From Steinernema hermaphroditum (Eukaryota > Nematoda > Chromadorea > Rhabditida > Steinernematidae): 64,000 nucleotides of DNA. The position numbers were made by a program, and so were the translations under genes. Where the stretch lies: assembly GCA_030435675.1 (NCBI GenBank), contig CM059624.1, positions 2,442,769-2,506,768 of the forward strand, given 5' to 3'. This document shows positions 29,600 to 40,927 of this stretch, piece by piece. Below the pieces are notes generated by a model that did no database searches, was not told the origin of the DNA, and saw only the letters and a list, made by a program, of their open reading frames with translations. The first letter of the stretch is position 1. Each line of letters begins with the position of its first letter.

Positions 29600-31210
29600 G
29601 GACCGCGGGGACTGGACTGAACTGGACGCAAGCGGGTGCACTCTTTGGTGTGGAAGGAAACGGCAACCTGAACGAGTATCATCCGATGAGGGGGCGCGGC
29701 AAATGAGGAGGGGCTAATTAGCGGGCCCACGGCGCGCCGCCGCAATCACATCCCCGTTATTTGGCCTGCCGGTGGCTCTCAATTTACTCGCCGTCCGAAG
29801 CCGACGACGTTGCCGACGCCGCGCACTCGTTTGCGTCACGCGGTGAGCCAATTAACGGATGGCTAACCGGGGGGAGCGCACTCCCACCCGGCTTCTCGCC
29901 TGTCCGGGCGGGGAGGGGAGGAGACTCTGCACCGGTTAAGGTGACACAGGAACACAATTTGTAGGTTCTCGGAATTTTCGAAATGTTCCCGGGGCAAACA
30001 CGGGCACCGTGGGAATCGCGTGCAAACGGCGGTATTCGATTAAGTGCCGAGGGAAATTGGTGATTCAGTGGAGCAACGGGAAGCGGCATATTTCATTTCG
30101 GCGATATGTTGGGGCAGTTGGAGGCAAAGGGCATATGACAGACATGGTGGTTATGCACGAGCAATACACGAAGAGTTATTCTGTGCGTTTGGGGAAATGT
30201 AAACAATGAAGAGTCTTACAGCCATACCGTAACTTTGTGGACACTAGGATCTGTAAAAACGTTGCAATGGGACACTTTTTTCAAGTCAAAAATGTAGCCG
30301 TGGGAAAGGATCAATGTCCCGAAAATTTGTAGCTTTATTTAATTTATGCCGTCGACGCCGCTGCAGATTTTACGGATCAGCGGTGTCAGTCTCGATAGGT
30401 ATCCCCAAAGAGGGCAAAAATGGAGTCCCAGTCCCCAACTCGGACTTCACTCGAAAGGGACACGGCTAGCATAAGAATTAAGGGTTTCGCCGCACCCGTC
30501 CCGGACTTGCTTTGTACTGCCTCCGAAATGGGACTCTAGACTCCAACTCGGGTTCCCGACGCGATTACTTAGCGACCCGGACTCAATTTCGATTAGGGCT
30601 CCATTAGTTCGAGTCGGACATCAAGTTTGAAGCTGTCCGAGTGACTTACAACGAACTATGCTGTAGAGGGGGCCTCATAATTGTGCCTATGATTTTATCT
30701 GCCTACAAAGAGGACATGAGAGAGGCTATTTTCTATTTTGTATTTGACACTGCTGTACATTCGGATATGTGGGAGTTGAGATGCAACTACGATTACAACT
30801 TCAACCCACATAGTCTTTACGGTGATTCACCATTTGTAACACCTGCGCACAAACCGAAAGCTCACGTTGACCTCCGCCTCAGGAATCCGGTTCTACTGTT
30901 GCGAAAAGGTTCTGGAGATATAATTTGACCTTGCCGGGTGATTAAGTAATAAGTGGCATGGGAAAAGTTTAGAATTCGAATGTCGCCTAGCTCGGCATGA
31001 AGTTATGACTTTATGAAATTCGTACAGAAGAGATTTTTTCAGCACACTAGGACCTTAGATAGTCGAATATATGGTATGAAGGGACAGGTTGCGTCGCAAT
31101 GAAAAGATCAACAGGAATAATAAGAATGACTGGCAAAAGCAGAGATCTAAAAGTTTAGGGTTCGCCGAACTTTCGAAGAGGAGCGAGATGTATAATTGCC
31201 TATCAAATCT
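29600..31210. other. G alpha upstream region and gene-free DNA
   Basis: 29600-30000 is GC-rich and holds the presumptive G alpha promoter. 30400-30640 has repeated ACTCGGAC/GGACTC words. A frame at 30641-30928 starts with GTG, is short and matches nothing I know. Confidence 0.35.
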
Positions 31211-31219
31211 AAAAAATTC

Positions 31220-31291
31220 GGGCTGAGCCGGGGATTGATCCCGGGACCTCTCGCACCCTAAGCGAGAATCATACCACTAGACCACTCCGCC
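31220..31291 (-). tRNA. tRNA-Pro (AGG), doublet 2 left
   Basis: Same core as the other Pro tRNAs, but the 5' acceptor reads GGCGGAG against CTCAGCC, one mismatch (position 4), so function may be reduced. Confidence 0.85.
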
Positions 31292-31396
31292 GTAAGATCT
31301 GCGCACCCCTGAAGAGAAAGTCCGCCGAAAGTTTCAAATAATTAGGTCATTGATACCCCCTGGAGGAGAAGATCATCGTGAAAAGGAAACCACTAC
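31292..31396. repeat. tRNA-Pro doublet spacer, orientation B
   Basis: Reads GATCTGCGCACCCCTGAAGA, then GTTTCAAATAATTAGGTCAT and CCTGGAGGAGAAGATCATCG: the reverse complement of the doublet 1 spacer with scattered changes. Confidence 0.9.
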
Positions 31397-31468
31397 GGCT
31401 GAGTGGCCTAGTGGTATGATTCTCGCTTAGGGTGCGAGAGGTCCCGGGATCAATCCCCGGCTCAGCCC
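31397..31468 (+). tRNA. tRNA-Pro (AGG), doublet 2 right
   Basis: One D-arm change (GGCCTAG for GGTCTAG) relative to the consensus. Otherwise complete with T-rich downstream sequence. Confidence 0.92.
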
Positions 31469-31764
31469 GAAACTTTTGATTTTAAGCCACTATCTGCTGA
31501 GTAAGCCAAGTTTTCCCACCAAGGAAGATAAGTTTCTTATCCCGGGAAAAGATTACCGAGCAAACGTTGTAAACATGTTCGGTGTATTGAATTGAGGTAA
31601 TTACAATTATTGAAGGAGCTTGGGATAAACACGTTTATTTCCTGACATTGTCACCACATTTCTTGAATGCGCGAGAATATATTTGCAGAGCGTATGGGTA
31701 GTGGTTCAACAAATGACCGTATTATTCTAGGGGCGTAGAGTGTTGACAATTTTTGGTAGGTCAG

Positions 31765-31960
31765 CGTTGGGAGAGCAAAACAATGTGAATCAAAGCGTCT
31801 ATGACGATGTAATCCGAAGCATCCTTTTCATCGGTGTACGCAAGCATTCTTTTTTTAAAAGCTTTTCAATGTGACTCAGATCTAAAATAGACTGTTTTCG
31901 GGATGTTTGGGATAAAGAAAAAACAGCACAAGATATTGACGTTGATTTTAATTACATCTT
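31765..31960. repeat. Inverted duplication with 36555-36745, arm 1
   Basis: AGCAAAACAATGTGAATCAAAG, GTAATCCGAAGCATCCTTTTC and GACTGTTTTCGGGATGTTTG all recur inverted at 36.6-36.7 kb, next to another Pro doublet. Confidence 0.85.
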
Positions 31961-32236
31961 CTAATTAGTTTTTTGGCACATTTGGAGAAGTTTGGTACAT
32001 CAATCGCCTTTCAAAGAGTATGCCTGAATAACCAAAGGAAAGTTTCAATCTGAGGACCAGATCTCAATCTGAAAACCACAAAAAGAACACACGGTACCCA
32101 TTATTTTTAAGTTAAAGGCGTGAGGAATAATGAGTGCAAAGGAATGGAGATATCTTTGGCTCTGATAGCTGCTCTGCCCAATCTTACGAATGCTGCAAAA
32201 TTCATGCTTCTGAAAGCATTTATAGTCAAAAGATTC

Positions 32237-32308
32237 GGGCTGAGCCGGGGATTGATCCCGGGACCTCTCGCACCCTAAGCGAGAATCATACCACTAGACC
32301 ACTCAGCC
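32237..32308 (-). tRNA. tRNA-Pro (AGG), doublet 3 left
   Basis: Complete 72-nt gene identical in core to doublet 1. Its divergent partner at 32413 is truncated. Confidence 0.95.
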
Positions 32309-32412
32309 GTGAGATCTGCGCCCCCTAGAAGAAAGGTCCGCCGACAGTTTCAATTAATTAGGTCATCGATACCCCCTTGAGGAGAAGATAATCGAGAAAA
32401 GGTGGTCATGAA
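32309..32412. repeat. tRNA-Pro doublet spacer, orientation B
   Basis: GAGATCTGCGCCCCCTAGAA, then GTTTCAATTAATTAGGTCAT and TGAGGAGAAGATAATCG. Same orientation as doublet 2. Confidence 0.88.
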
Positions 32413-32440
32413 GGCTGAGTGGTCTAGTGGTAGGATTCTC
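32413..32440 (+). pseudogene. Truncated tRNA-Pro, doublet 3 right
   Basis: Only the first 28 nt (acceptor 5' strand, D-arm, start of the anticodon stem) match; the sequence then diverges at CTC|CTGTATG. Probable deletion or insertion breakpoint. Confidence 0.9.
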
Positions 32441-34189
32441 CTGTATGAACTAAAAATTTTTCCACTAAAAATGCACATTTTTATCGTGACATTTCTCATG
32501 TAACAAAGGTGCAAAACGCGAATAACATGGTGCCGTAGTTCGTGTCGTAGAGACGACACGAACTAGGCGCCAAGCTGGGAATAAAAGCTTCTGACGAAGT
32601 GGAAAACAACGTAGACTTAAGCGCAGATTGGAGAATACGGAACAATGGTGTTTTCGTCGAAGCCAGTAGGATAGGATGTGCAAAAAAAAGCGATGAGACC
32701 TCGGAGAGGTGACATCCGAAAACCGTCAATCAAGGGTATTAGAATAAGCTTGTGGCGAAGGTACATCTGGGGAATGCTTCCTGGCCATACATGTTCGAAC
32801 GCCCTAGCCGTGACATATGGGAATCTCACAAGGAACTGTGTGTGCGTCACTGGTAAGCACAACACTTCCCACCACTGTTATTCGACACAGACGGCATATT
32901 CTGCTCAAAGGTTTGGGAATTATAGACCAGACGGAGATGAGAGTTGGGGACAGAATCTGATGTCTGCTGTTGCCCTGCCCTAAAAGGAGAATTTGAAAAA
33001 ATCTTTTTAAGACATGTCTACTATTTATAGATGGTCGTGCAATTTCGATGTAGGAATGGTCCTTAATAAACAAACAACCGGCCCTAACTTCCTTGCTTTG
33101 CTTGCGCAAGAGACTGATTCTGTATTGAGTAATGAGGGAAGGTAGTCCTTTGACGATTGAAGACAAACAGAAACGTGAACCTAAAGACCATCTGATGTTT
33201 TCGTCTCGAGGCGCGACAGTTCCTGGACTCAACAATCAGAAGGAAATGATGTCAGTTGGGCATGCGGTTGGATAAGCTACATATGTAGACCTTTTAAGGG
33301 TTGTGTAAACATAATGGTACTCAGACAAGCTGATTAAAGGAAGTTCTATAAGAAGTTTTGATGATACTGAGCTAAAAACTAACTTTTCCAGGATAGGACG
33401 AACTATAACTTCCATGGATGTTATCATTAAAGGCCTAAACCAGGTCGCCAAAGCATAATGATCTGGCTCTATTGTTGAAGAACAAAGGTAACGATCACGT
33501 TGACATCATAACCCGCTCTTGTGAATGACTTAATCAACAAGACTACACGTAGGCGCCTGACTTGGGCGTGGGACAATCTAATTTTACAGTTTTAACACAA
33601 AGTAGACGTTTCATTGGTTTCGTATCTTGACGTCAGAAGATCTACATTAACGTCTAATTCATGGTCAGCGTACTCAGGAACTCTGTCTAGGGCGTGGAGT
33701 TTCCGAGATGAAGACAGAGTTGTTTTGTGGCATAAATAAAGACCTAGTCGTAGGTGTTTGGTCACCAATGTCAATAATAATTAACGGTAAATGAGCTGTT
33801 TACTCAACAGGATAGAGATTCAAAAAAACAAGCCACAGCACAATGGAAGCGAGGGAAATGGTTGAGTCAGTCGGAAAAATGGCTTTTGTCCATCCTACGC
33901 ATATCGGACAATTCCACGACTGCTACATAAGCGTGAAATTTCATATATAACGACTCTAAGATCGCCATTTTGTTCAATATTTGTAGCCATCAGATCTCAA
34001 ATCTTACATCACAAGATAGAAGTTGACTTCACTTTAACGTGTAGTGAATTTCATAGTGTACTTCACAATTTGGTAACTCACAAACTACATAACAGTAGGG
34101 AAGTTCCTTATGCGAACAGATTTTTGGTTTTTGAGCAGATGTGCACGACACAAATGGGTGTGTGACTAAATGAAGTATTAAGGAGATAT

Positions 34190-34308
34190 GTACTCTTCTG
34201 ATGTCCATAGTTGATCCGCGAAGAGCTCCGCCAACCCTTTCGATATTCTTAGAAATCACGACTGAGAAGGAAAAATTCAACTACAAGAAAAGTTACAACT
34301 GAGCCGGA
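34190..34308 (+). repeat. Direct repeat, copy 1
   Basis: ATAGTTGATCCGCGAAGAGC, TCCGCCAACCC, GAAGGAAAAATTCAACTACA and GAGCCGGAG are repeated at 34480-34592. Confidence 0.8.
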
Positions 34309-34479
34309 GATGCTCGAGCGAGCTGGCCACCAGCCGACTGCGACAAATGCGACCGTTGGCAGGAAGCGGTGCGAAGAGAACGCAGACGACGAGAGAAAAT
34401 AGGATGCGTTCTGCTCCGTCGTTCTCGTTGCCTTCGACTGAGTTTAGGTCGGAGCCAATCGAGCCGGAGCCGGAGGATA

Positions 34480-34592
34480 TGTTATCTTCTGGTATCCATA
34501 GTTGATCCGCAAAGAGCTCCGCCAACACTGTGGAAAATTTCGATTAAGAAGGAAAAATTCAACTACATGCAAAATTCCAACAGAGCCGGTTA
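34480..34592 (+). repeat. Direct repeat, copy 2
   Basis: Second copy of the unit at 34190-34308. The DNA between and after them is rich in GAGCCG words like those at 13.9-14.05 kb. Confidence 0.8.
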
Positions 34593-36162
34593 TCCCTTGT
34601 GTCCATCGTTCTCTTCGCCTGCGGCTCAGTTTATGTCGGAGCCAACCGAGCCGGAGCCGACTCGGATAGCGAAATTTCACCAAGTCGGCATCTCTGACTA
34701 CGTGGTATAACACATGCATGTGACGCAACACTGGTTGCACCAGTCGGTACAGTCATCCCAAATTCTAGCAATGACGACCTTTAACTTTCGCTGAACGCGA
34801 ACATCATAGAGCAGTCTAAGGCCATCCAGGTGCATTGGACAGAAAATTAGCGCATTCACGAGAACTGGGTTTTATAGGAGAACGACGGTCGATAATGTTG
34901 CGAGGATAAGGAAGGGAACATTCCCTGGTTGATCTTAGGATTGAAGTGTGATGGATTAGAAGGCTAAGCGTGAGAGTCGAATGCACATATGCCCGCCTTT
35001 CTAGAACCAAACTACATGTTTAAATATGACTGAATTATATGTGTTTTGGAGTGGTAATAAGTCAGAAATTGGTTGGGTAAGCGGTCGGAATTGTCAAGGG
35101 GAAGTACTCCTCGAGAATTTTAGAGGTGTAGGGTTCGAACTCCCCGAAGAGGAGCTGCTTTTCTCAGCTCGAAAATATATTTTTCAAGGGAAAAAATCGA
35201 GGTATAGTGGTTTGAAAATAGCACAAGCTAGTAATACAACCCGAAAGGAAACGGCAAGCTGCCAGTGATTGGCTGATTGGCAATGCGTTTGCCTACCATG
35301 CTGAGGGTCGGGGGATCAGTTCCCCTTGATGTCTGACTGTTGTTTATTCGAGATTCGAGGGTTTTTACGCATTCGACAACCCTAGTTTTCAGAAATGACG
35401 GATAAAAAAGCTGTCGATTCCGCATATACTAACTGATTATGTTGACGTCCTTCATTTTCCTGGAAAACGTTTGAATGGATCGGAATGTGGAGCAGACAAA
35501 CACAAGTACAGACTTGTACTAAGCACAATAAAAACCTGGAATTACATTTTCAATAGTCATCGAGTAAACTGCTGCTTAAGTCAGGGGTAAACTTTTAGTG
35601 AACGTCACTGTTTTCCAACAATGGTCTCTCAAGTTTAAGGCTTCTTGGACCTAGTCATCTATGTTAAAAGTAAGTGAGAAAAGAAATGTTTTTGTACATC
35701 CGAAAGATCAATCAACGAGCGAGTATAATTGGAAGTAAAGTCAGATGTTTTCCGAGCAATGAGATGTCGATCTCTGTCACTACGAAGCCGTTTATGATAG
35801 CCGTAATTGAGTTCGAAAAAGGAACAGATCTGAAGCTGCCAAGGTTGCGACTTCTTGGGATATCAACCTTCGACACCCTAGCTGGGCCATTGCTCGTACG
35901 TTCATAGCTTTGCAGCGAAGCCATGACGAAAAATTGAAATTTTCATTATCGAACATAATCCTTAAGTACACCAAACAATGACAGTGCTACATTTCCTGGA
36001 ATTGGAATTGGAAAAGCGTGGAATTCTAGGAAAGGCGTATACGTAGAAGTTGTAAAATACATAATAACATAATGGTTGTTGTTTACAGCCAGCTTTTAAC
36101 TATAAAAACAATGAATTAGGGTACAATTTCCGAGTAAGGTGACCATCAAAATACAAAAAGTC

Positions 36163-36234
36163 GGGCTGAGCCGGGGATTGATCCCGGGACCTCTCGCACC
36201 CTAAGCGAGAATCATACCACTAGACCACTCAGCC
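36163..36234 (-). tRNA. tRNA-Pro (AGG), doublet 4 left
   Basis: Complete 72-nt gene, consensus core. Oligo-A on the plus strand just outside (ATACAAAAAG) gives the minus-strand T-run terminator. Confidence 0.95.
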
Positions 36235-36339
36235 ATGAGATCTACGCACCCCTGAAAGGGAAAGTCCGCCGAGAGTTTCAATTAATTGGGTCATCGATAC
36301 CCCTGGAGGAGAAGATCATCGAGAAATGAAAACCACCAC
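36235..36339. repeat. tRNA-Pro doublet spacer, orientation B
   Basis: GAGATCTACGCACCCCTGAA, then GTTTCAATTAATTGGGTCAT and CCTGGAGGAGAAGATCATCG. Confidence 0.9.
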
Positions 36340-36411
36340 GGCTGAGTGGTCTAGTGGTATGATTCTCGCTTAGGGTGCGAGAGGTCCCGGGATCGATCCC
36401 CGGCTCAGCCC
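36340..36411 (+). tRNA. tRNA-Pro (AGG), doublet 4 right
   Basis: Complete; one T-loop change (GATCGATCC for GATCAATCC). Downstream ATATTTTCCTTTTT. Confidence 0.95.
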
Positions 36412-36554
36412 GAATATTTTCCTTTTTCATTGGGTCCACGTACTAATCTGGGTATAATTGGAGTCAACCTGATCTACCGGCTCTATTTCCCGAAAAATCT
36501 CGCTGATTTGTTGCCGCATTGCGCTGGTCGTATCAGAAGCATTTGCACGCACTT

Positions 36555-36745
36555 CAAATCAGCATCAATACGTTAACTTGTTTTTTGTTTATCCCAACCA
36601 TCCCGAAAACAGTCAATTTTAGATCTGAGTCACATTACGATTGAAAAAGCTCTTAAAAAAAGAATGCTTACGTAGACCGATGAAAAGGATACTTCGGATT
36701 ACATGGTCATAGACGCTTTGATTCACATTGTTTTGCTCCTCTAAG
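36555..36745. repeat. Inverted duplication with 31765-31960, arm 2
   Basis: CATCCCGAAAACAGTCAATT, TTTTAGATCTGAGTCACATT and CTTTGATTCACATTGTTTTG are the inverse of the first arm. Confidence 0.85.
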
Positions 36746-37111
36746 GTTTAGTGACCTACTCAAGATCGTGAATATTACCCTAGGTCGTTTGTTCACTGAA
36801 GCAACCACTAAAATTCGTAAGCTTGACACAGTTGGAATATTTCCACATTTAAACAATATGTTTTTTTTTGCATTTCGTAGTAATGTCCATGCATTCCATG
36901 AGAAAGTTGTCCTTCTCCAAAAATAAAACTTACCTTTCCCACTTGTACATTGCCTTGCGCTTCCAGTACTTTCCCGAAAAAGCGACATTAAAGTGATTAA
37001 AGACATAATTAGAAATGTGCGAAAAAAAACTGCTCTTCATGCGAAGGACAAAGTGAGAAAAGTGTGTCGAGTTCTCTCGCCAAAGTCGTACACTTTCAGT
37101 GATATCAGTGG

Positions 37112-37190
37112 AGTATACCTAGGCACCTGGTCAATCAACCTTAAATGGCTAGTGGGCAGAGCCCTCGTGATAATCAGAAACCATGTTTAG
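37112..37190 (+). repeat. Direct repeat, copy 1
   Basis: GCACCTGGTCAATCAACCTT, AAATGGCTAGTGGGCAG and AATCAGAAACCATG are repeated with few changes at 37284-37360. Confidence 0.8.
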
Positions 37191-37283
37191 TGATAATTAT
37201 AGTTCGGTTTAAATCAACTATCTCCGTCATTTAATTTACCCTTCCCCATGTTACATATAAAAGGTCATAACTACGCACATATC

Positions 37284-37360
37284 AAAGCACCTAGTCAATC
37301 AGCCTTAAATGGCTGGTGGGCAGCGTTGCCGAGAAAATCAGAAACCATGGCTGGGAGAAA
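37284..37360 (+). repeat. Direct repeat, copy 2
   Basis: GCACCTAGTCAATCAGCCTT, AAATGGCTGGTGGGCAG and AATCAGAAACCATG. Partner of 37112-37190. Confidence 0.8.
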
Positions 37361-38378
37361 AGATATATCTGTGAACATCTGGTCAACATGTACATATGTT
37401 CGAATACAACACAACAAGTGACGCGTAAGCCCCACGGCCCGCGAGGACAAAAACAGGCGCGCCTCTCTAGGCCACGCGCTAAGCCCCTGAGGCGCGACCA
37501 CCCGTTCCGCGCACGCTCCCAGGCCCCGGCCGAAGTTGGCCTCTGCGTCTCCAAGGTAACTCTCGGGAGGTGCTGTACTCGTCCGGTGTTAAGTAATTAA
37601 TACGCACATATGCCGAACTTGAAAATAGGGACGGGAGACGGACATGTTGCGAGCGTGGTTTGGTGATGTTCTGTATTCCGGGGATCAGTATGGATATATG
37701 CCGGATGAGGACGTCAGAAAGTGAGGTAATGCTTTGTTTTGTGACGGAGAGTCTGTCAGACTCAGACTGTCATTATGAAAAGGTTCTGAGACAGAGTGTC
37801 ACTGGTCTTTTAAGTGTAGGGCAACTGCCGTAATTATAACCTAAAGGTGTTTATTTGTCACAGAAATTCTATAGAAACGGACAAATATTTTTCAAGAATT
37901 TATCGCTCTAAATTGTCATGTGCAGACAAAAACATTGTCGTTTTTAGTGCGAGAAAATTGATATTTTCCACGCAGTGTTCTGGTCCTACCTTGCAGAACC
38001 GTAGACCAAGACGGTCAGGGTAAACTGGGGTATATGGACCGATATGATTTGTGGACGTGCAACAAAGATCGAGTGCAGACGGAAAGGCGACAGACACAGC
38101 TGAAAACGGCCATATGGATTTCAAGTTTTGAGAATTAGTAACGCAGATGTTCGGACGGAGTACTTGAACGGAGTGAAAGGCTCGGAGTGATGTCGACGAA
38201 AGTGCACGGAAGTTTGTTGTGACGTTCGAGAAGTGACGAAGAAAAGGTGTTCAAACTCTATGAAGCAAGGGCAATGTGAGGAGTAACAACAGAAAGAAAA
38301 GATGGCCACTGAAAAACGTGTTTGCGAGTAGGACAAAGGTCAGTTATGGAATGAAGAGTAGTACAAAGCCAAAAATTC

Positions 38379-38450
38379 GGGCTGAGCCGGGGATTGATCC
38401 CGGGACCTCTCGCACCCTAAGCGAGAATCATACCACTAGACCACTCAGCC
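38379..38450 (-). tRNA. tRNA-Pro (AGG), doublet 5 left
   Basis: Complete 72-nt consensus gene. Confidence 0.95.
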
Positions 38451-38553
38451 GTGGTGATCTTCCTTTCTCGACGATCTCCTCCTCCAGGGTATCGATGACC
38501 TAATTAATTGAAACTCTCGGCGGACTTTCCCTTCAGGGGTGCGTAGATCTCAT
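38451..38553. repeat. tRNA-Pro doublet spacer, orientation A
   Basis: CTCGACGATCTCCTCCTCC, then GATGACCTAATTAATTGAAAC and CTTCAGGGGTGCGTAGATCT: same direction as doublet 1, reversed relative to doublets 2-4. Confidence 0.9.
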
Positions 38554-38625
38554 GGCTGAGTGGTCTAGTGGTATGATTCTCGCTTAGGGTGCGAGAGGTC
38601 CCGGGATCAATCCCCGGCTCAGCCC
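38554..38625 (+). tRNA. tRNA-Pro (AGG), doublet 5 right
   Basis: Complete 72-nt consensus gene followed by CTTTTTGC, a pol III stop. Confidence 0.95.
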
Positions 38626-39266
38626 GAATCTTTTTGCATGCATGTGGATCACCCCAGGTTCCTATTCCGAGTGATTTTGACTTTAGTTCATGAATGAAAG
38701 GCAGTAGGACACGAGTGAGACTCCGGTTTGCTTAATGATTTGTCTCTTTATCTGTAAAAACGCTTAATAATCTGGATATCGCCTTTCCATATGGATAGTA
38801 TCTGTTTTATCTGTGCTATGAGTGATGATCCAGATCGTATCATGTGGTGTGGAATGAGTGCACCAACCAGGGATGCACACTTCAGCTGCTCTTTGACGTA
38901 TTTGCGTCAGATTCTAAATAAAGTATGAAAAGATAAACAACGCTTTGCAAATGCAAATGACGATTAACCAATAATTCATTTTTTTGCCCTTTGAACAGCA
39001 GGTCTGGAAAGCATATCGACGCGTTTTTCTTTTCTTGGTCTTACAAAGCCCCACTGGCACATCTCTAGATGACCATATTTTGGTCGAGGCACCTCCAATC
39101 AGAGCCAAACATCGTTTTTACACATTTATTTGGGACCTCACCTCACCTCACCTTCACCCTTCACCCTTCACACTTCTTATGTGTTTCTCTACACATTGAA
39201 TTGTAGCATTGTTTATAACGCTTCATACCTTGGCGAAAACAGAAACGTTTCTGGATCGCCCTCCAA

Positions 39267-40229
39267 ATGGACGATCTCCCGCACGGATTTATCGATGATG
39301 TTCTCAGTCTTCAACCAGAGAAGAACTACTACGTATTCTCCCAACTCTCTGGACTATTCGGAGCTGTCGCCCAGATATGGGCGGAGAATTGGTTCTATTG
39401 CCAGGTTAGGCTTTGTTACAATAACTCGACAAAGAAGATAAGCTATAGAATCAACAAATCCAAAGGTTATGGTGCTCCACTAGCCACAAACATCGATATT
39501 CGAGGAGCAGAGCTGAGATACTGTAAAAAGATCGAGCTTCACATTGTTTCTAATGAAGCGGCGTCTAAAACAGCAACTAGCAAGCAATTTTCTGCCTTCT
39601 TGGACGATTTGAAGCGGTTCTCCTTTGAACTGATCATCAGCGAAACGATATCCTACGACACCAGTGCGATTTTATATCATATACCTAAAGACATCGAGTT
39701 TATACGCATCGATACGGTCGGAGTCTTCAACCAGGAGCTTGATGACATTGTGGAGAGATCACTCCCCAGAGGAAAACTTGACTATCTGTCCTGTGATGAG
39801 TACTGGGTCCGAAAATCAGCCCGTACCCGAGTCAACGCGTTCATCGGATACAGTATTCGAATCATGGCTTGTTTTGGGCTAAGCGAAAGTAACTGCAAGT
39901 GCGTCAAGGAGCTTTTGTGGCAGTGGCTCAGCGCCCCACAAATATTCAAGAAAAACAAGGCGTTTTGGGGAAGACACGCGCTGAACACACTTTCTCCTGC
40001 TTTGTTCAAACGGATGGATGGAGCGGTGGACGATGAAATTAAGGCGCTGAGCTTCGCCAGCGGTTTTCGGAATGATCGACAGGCATTTTTTGAGATGAGG
40101 CATCCCAAGCGCGGATTTGCGGATCGAAGAACGATTGTAGCGTTCTTCAGCGACGAAAGGATGGACGACAAAACGTTTGAACAATGCGTGGAACATGGAA
40201 GTCGTTGGTATAATGTTTTGTTTCTCTGA
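39267..40229 (+). CDS. MDDLP/MNTVP-type family protein, long form
   Basis: Intact 320-residue frame, clearly paralogous to the minus-strand gene at 42098-43051. Shared landmarks: FIDDVLSLQPE, LSGLFGAVAQIWAENWFYCQ, YRINKSKGYG, FSAFLDDLKRF, IPKDIEFIRIDT, LDDIVERSL, LLWQWLSAPQIFKKNKAFWG and FFEMRHPKRGFADRRTIVAFFSDERMD. The N-terminal 40 residues parallel the shorter MNTVP-type genes (xxPxxFIDxVLSL), so the two groups probably share an F-box-like head. It abuts the tRNA-Ala cassette starting near 40275. Function unknown; no enzyme motif or membrane segment. Confidence 0.75.
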   Translation: MDDLPHGFIDDVLSLQPEKNYYVFSQLSGLFGAVAQIWAENWFYCQVRLCYNNSTKKISYRINKSKGYGAPLATNIDIRGAELRYCKKIELHIVSNEAASKTATSKQFSAFLDDLKRFSFELIISETISYDTSAILYHIPKDIEFIRIDTVGVFNQELDDIVERSLPRGKLDYLSCDEYWVRKSARTRVNAFIGYSIRIMACFGLSESNCKCVKELLWQWLSAPQIFKKNKAFWGRHALNTLSPALFKRMDGAVDDEIKALSFASGFRNDRQAFFEMRHPKRGFADRRTIVAFFSDERMDDKTFEQCVEHGSRWYNVLFL

Positions 40230-40274
40230 TAAGTGTTGTGGATGCTGACGTGAAGTTGTTATGCTTTTGAATTT

Positions 40275-40653
40275 TGTTGATATCAACACGTTCCTTTTTT
40301 GGCGCCCTTTCGCACGTAGGCAATGAACGATGGACTTTGGACGCCTGGGTAATTTGAGAAATCGTCGAGATTCTCATCATTAGCATTGATTGGAATCGGA
40401 GATCTTGCGTTTTGAAAGAAGAACTTTGGCGCTCAGAGCCTCCAGAAGCGTGAATTCCCAAGAGATTCACTCACATGACTACCTTGTGATTGTGGTAACC
40501 CTGTCACCAATCTATGAATAGATATTGAAGTCGTCGTTAATTGGGGGGTTCAGTCCGTGACGCACTTGGTGGCCAAGGATAGGGATTTGCAGCAGATAAT
40601 GCTCTATGCTCGTTGGTGTTGAAAATATACTTTGTGGGAGAACTGCGGGTTGT
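40275..40653 (+). repeat. tRNA-Ala 5'-flank cassette, copy 2
   Basis: GTTCCTTTTTTGGCGCCCTT through GTGACGCACTTGGTGGCCAA, closely matching 27885-28353. Ends at the tRNA-Ala(CGC) gene. Confidence 0.88.
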
Positions 40654-40725
40654 GGGGGTATAGCTCAGTGGTAGAGCGCCCGCTTCGCATGCGGGAAGTC
40701 CGGGGTTCAAACCCCCGTACCTCCA
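40654..40725 (+). tRNA. tRNA-Ala (CGC)
   Basis: 72 nt; anticodon arm CCCGC-TTCGCAT-GCGGG, T-arm CGGGGTTCAAACCCCCG. Tail-to-tail with the tRNA-Ala at 40856, 130 bp apart. Confidence 0.95.
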
Positions 40726-40855
40726 ATACCTTATTTTGCGCTTTTCCTTCTCGCCAAATCCGCCGAATCTCGTAGGCAAACAATGTTGTTAAGAAAACCA
40801 ATAAAAGTCTTCGTCAGTGAAAGTATAAAACATGCACGTGCTGGAAAAATATTAC

Positions 40856-40927
40856 TGGAGGTACGGGGGTTTGAACCCCGGACTTCTCGCATGCAAAGCG
40901 AGCGCTCTACCACTGAGCTACACCCCC
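40856..40927 (-). tRNA. tRNA-Ala (TGC)
   Basis: 72 nt on the minus strand; anticodon arm CTCGC-TTTGCAT-GCGAG, same sequence as the gene at 28354. Confidence 0.95.

Larger units (their letters stand above)
32441..36150. other. Gene-poor interval
   Basis: About 3.7 kb with short ORFs on both strands (for example plus 32678-32983, minus 32804-33451) that look eroded. A short FVHPKDQST motif near 35695 resembles the FVHPKDRSV end of the Merlin transposase at 1375, possibly a scrap. 35262-35332 has an A/B-box-like tRNA relic (GGGGGATCAGTTCCCC). Confidence 0.35.
36412..38370. other. Gene-free interval
   Basis: Holds the inverted-duplication arm at 36555-36745, a direct repeat pair near 37.1-37.35 kb and a GC-rich block (37430-37580). 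ORFs at 36993-37190 and 37291-37600 are short and unsupported. Confidence 0.4.

Noticed and set aside
30641..30928. 95-codon ORF upstream of the Pro doublets
   Set aside because: GTG start, no family resemblance, and a repeat-like neighbourhood.
35262..35332. Functional tRNA
   Set aside because: Box-B-like GGGGGATCAGTTCCCC is present, but the acceptor and anticodon stems do not pair.
28949..38625. CRISPR-like or satellite array
   Set aside because: The regular repeats are tRNA-Pro genes with intact cloverleaf features; spacing between doublets is irregular.
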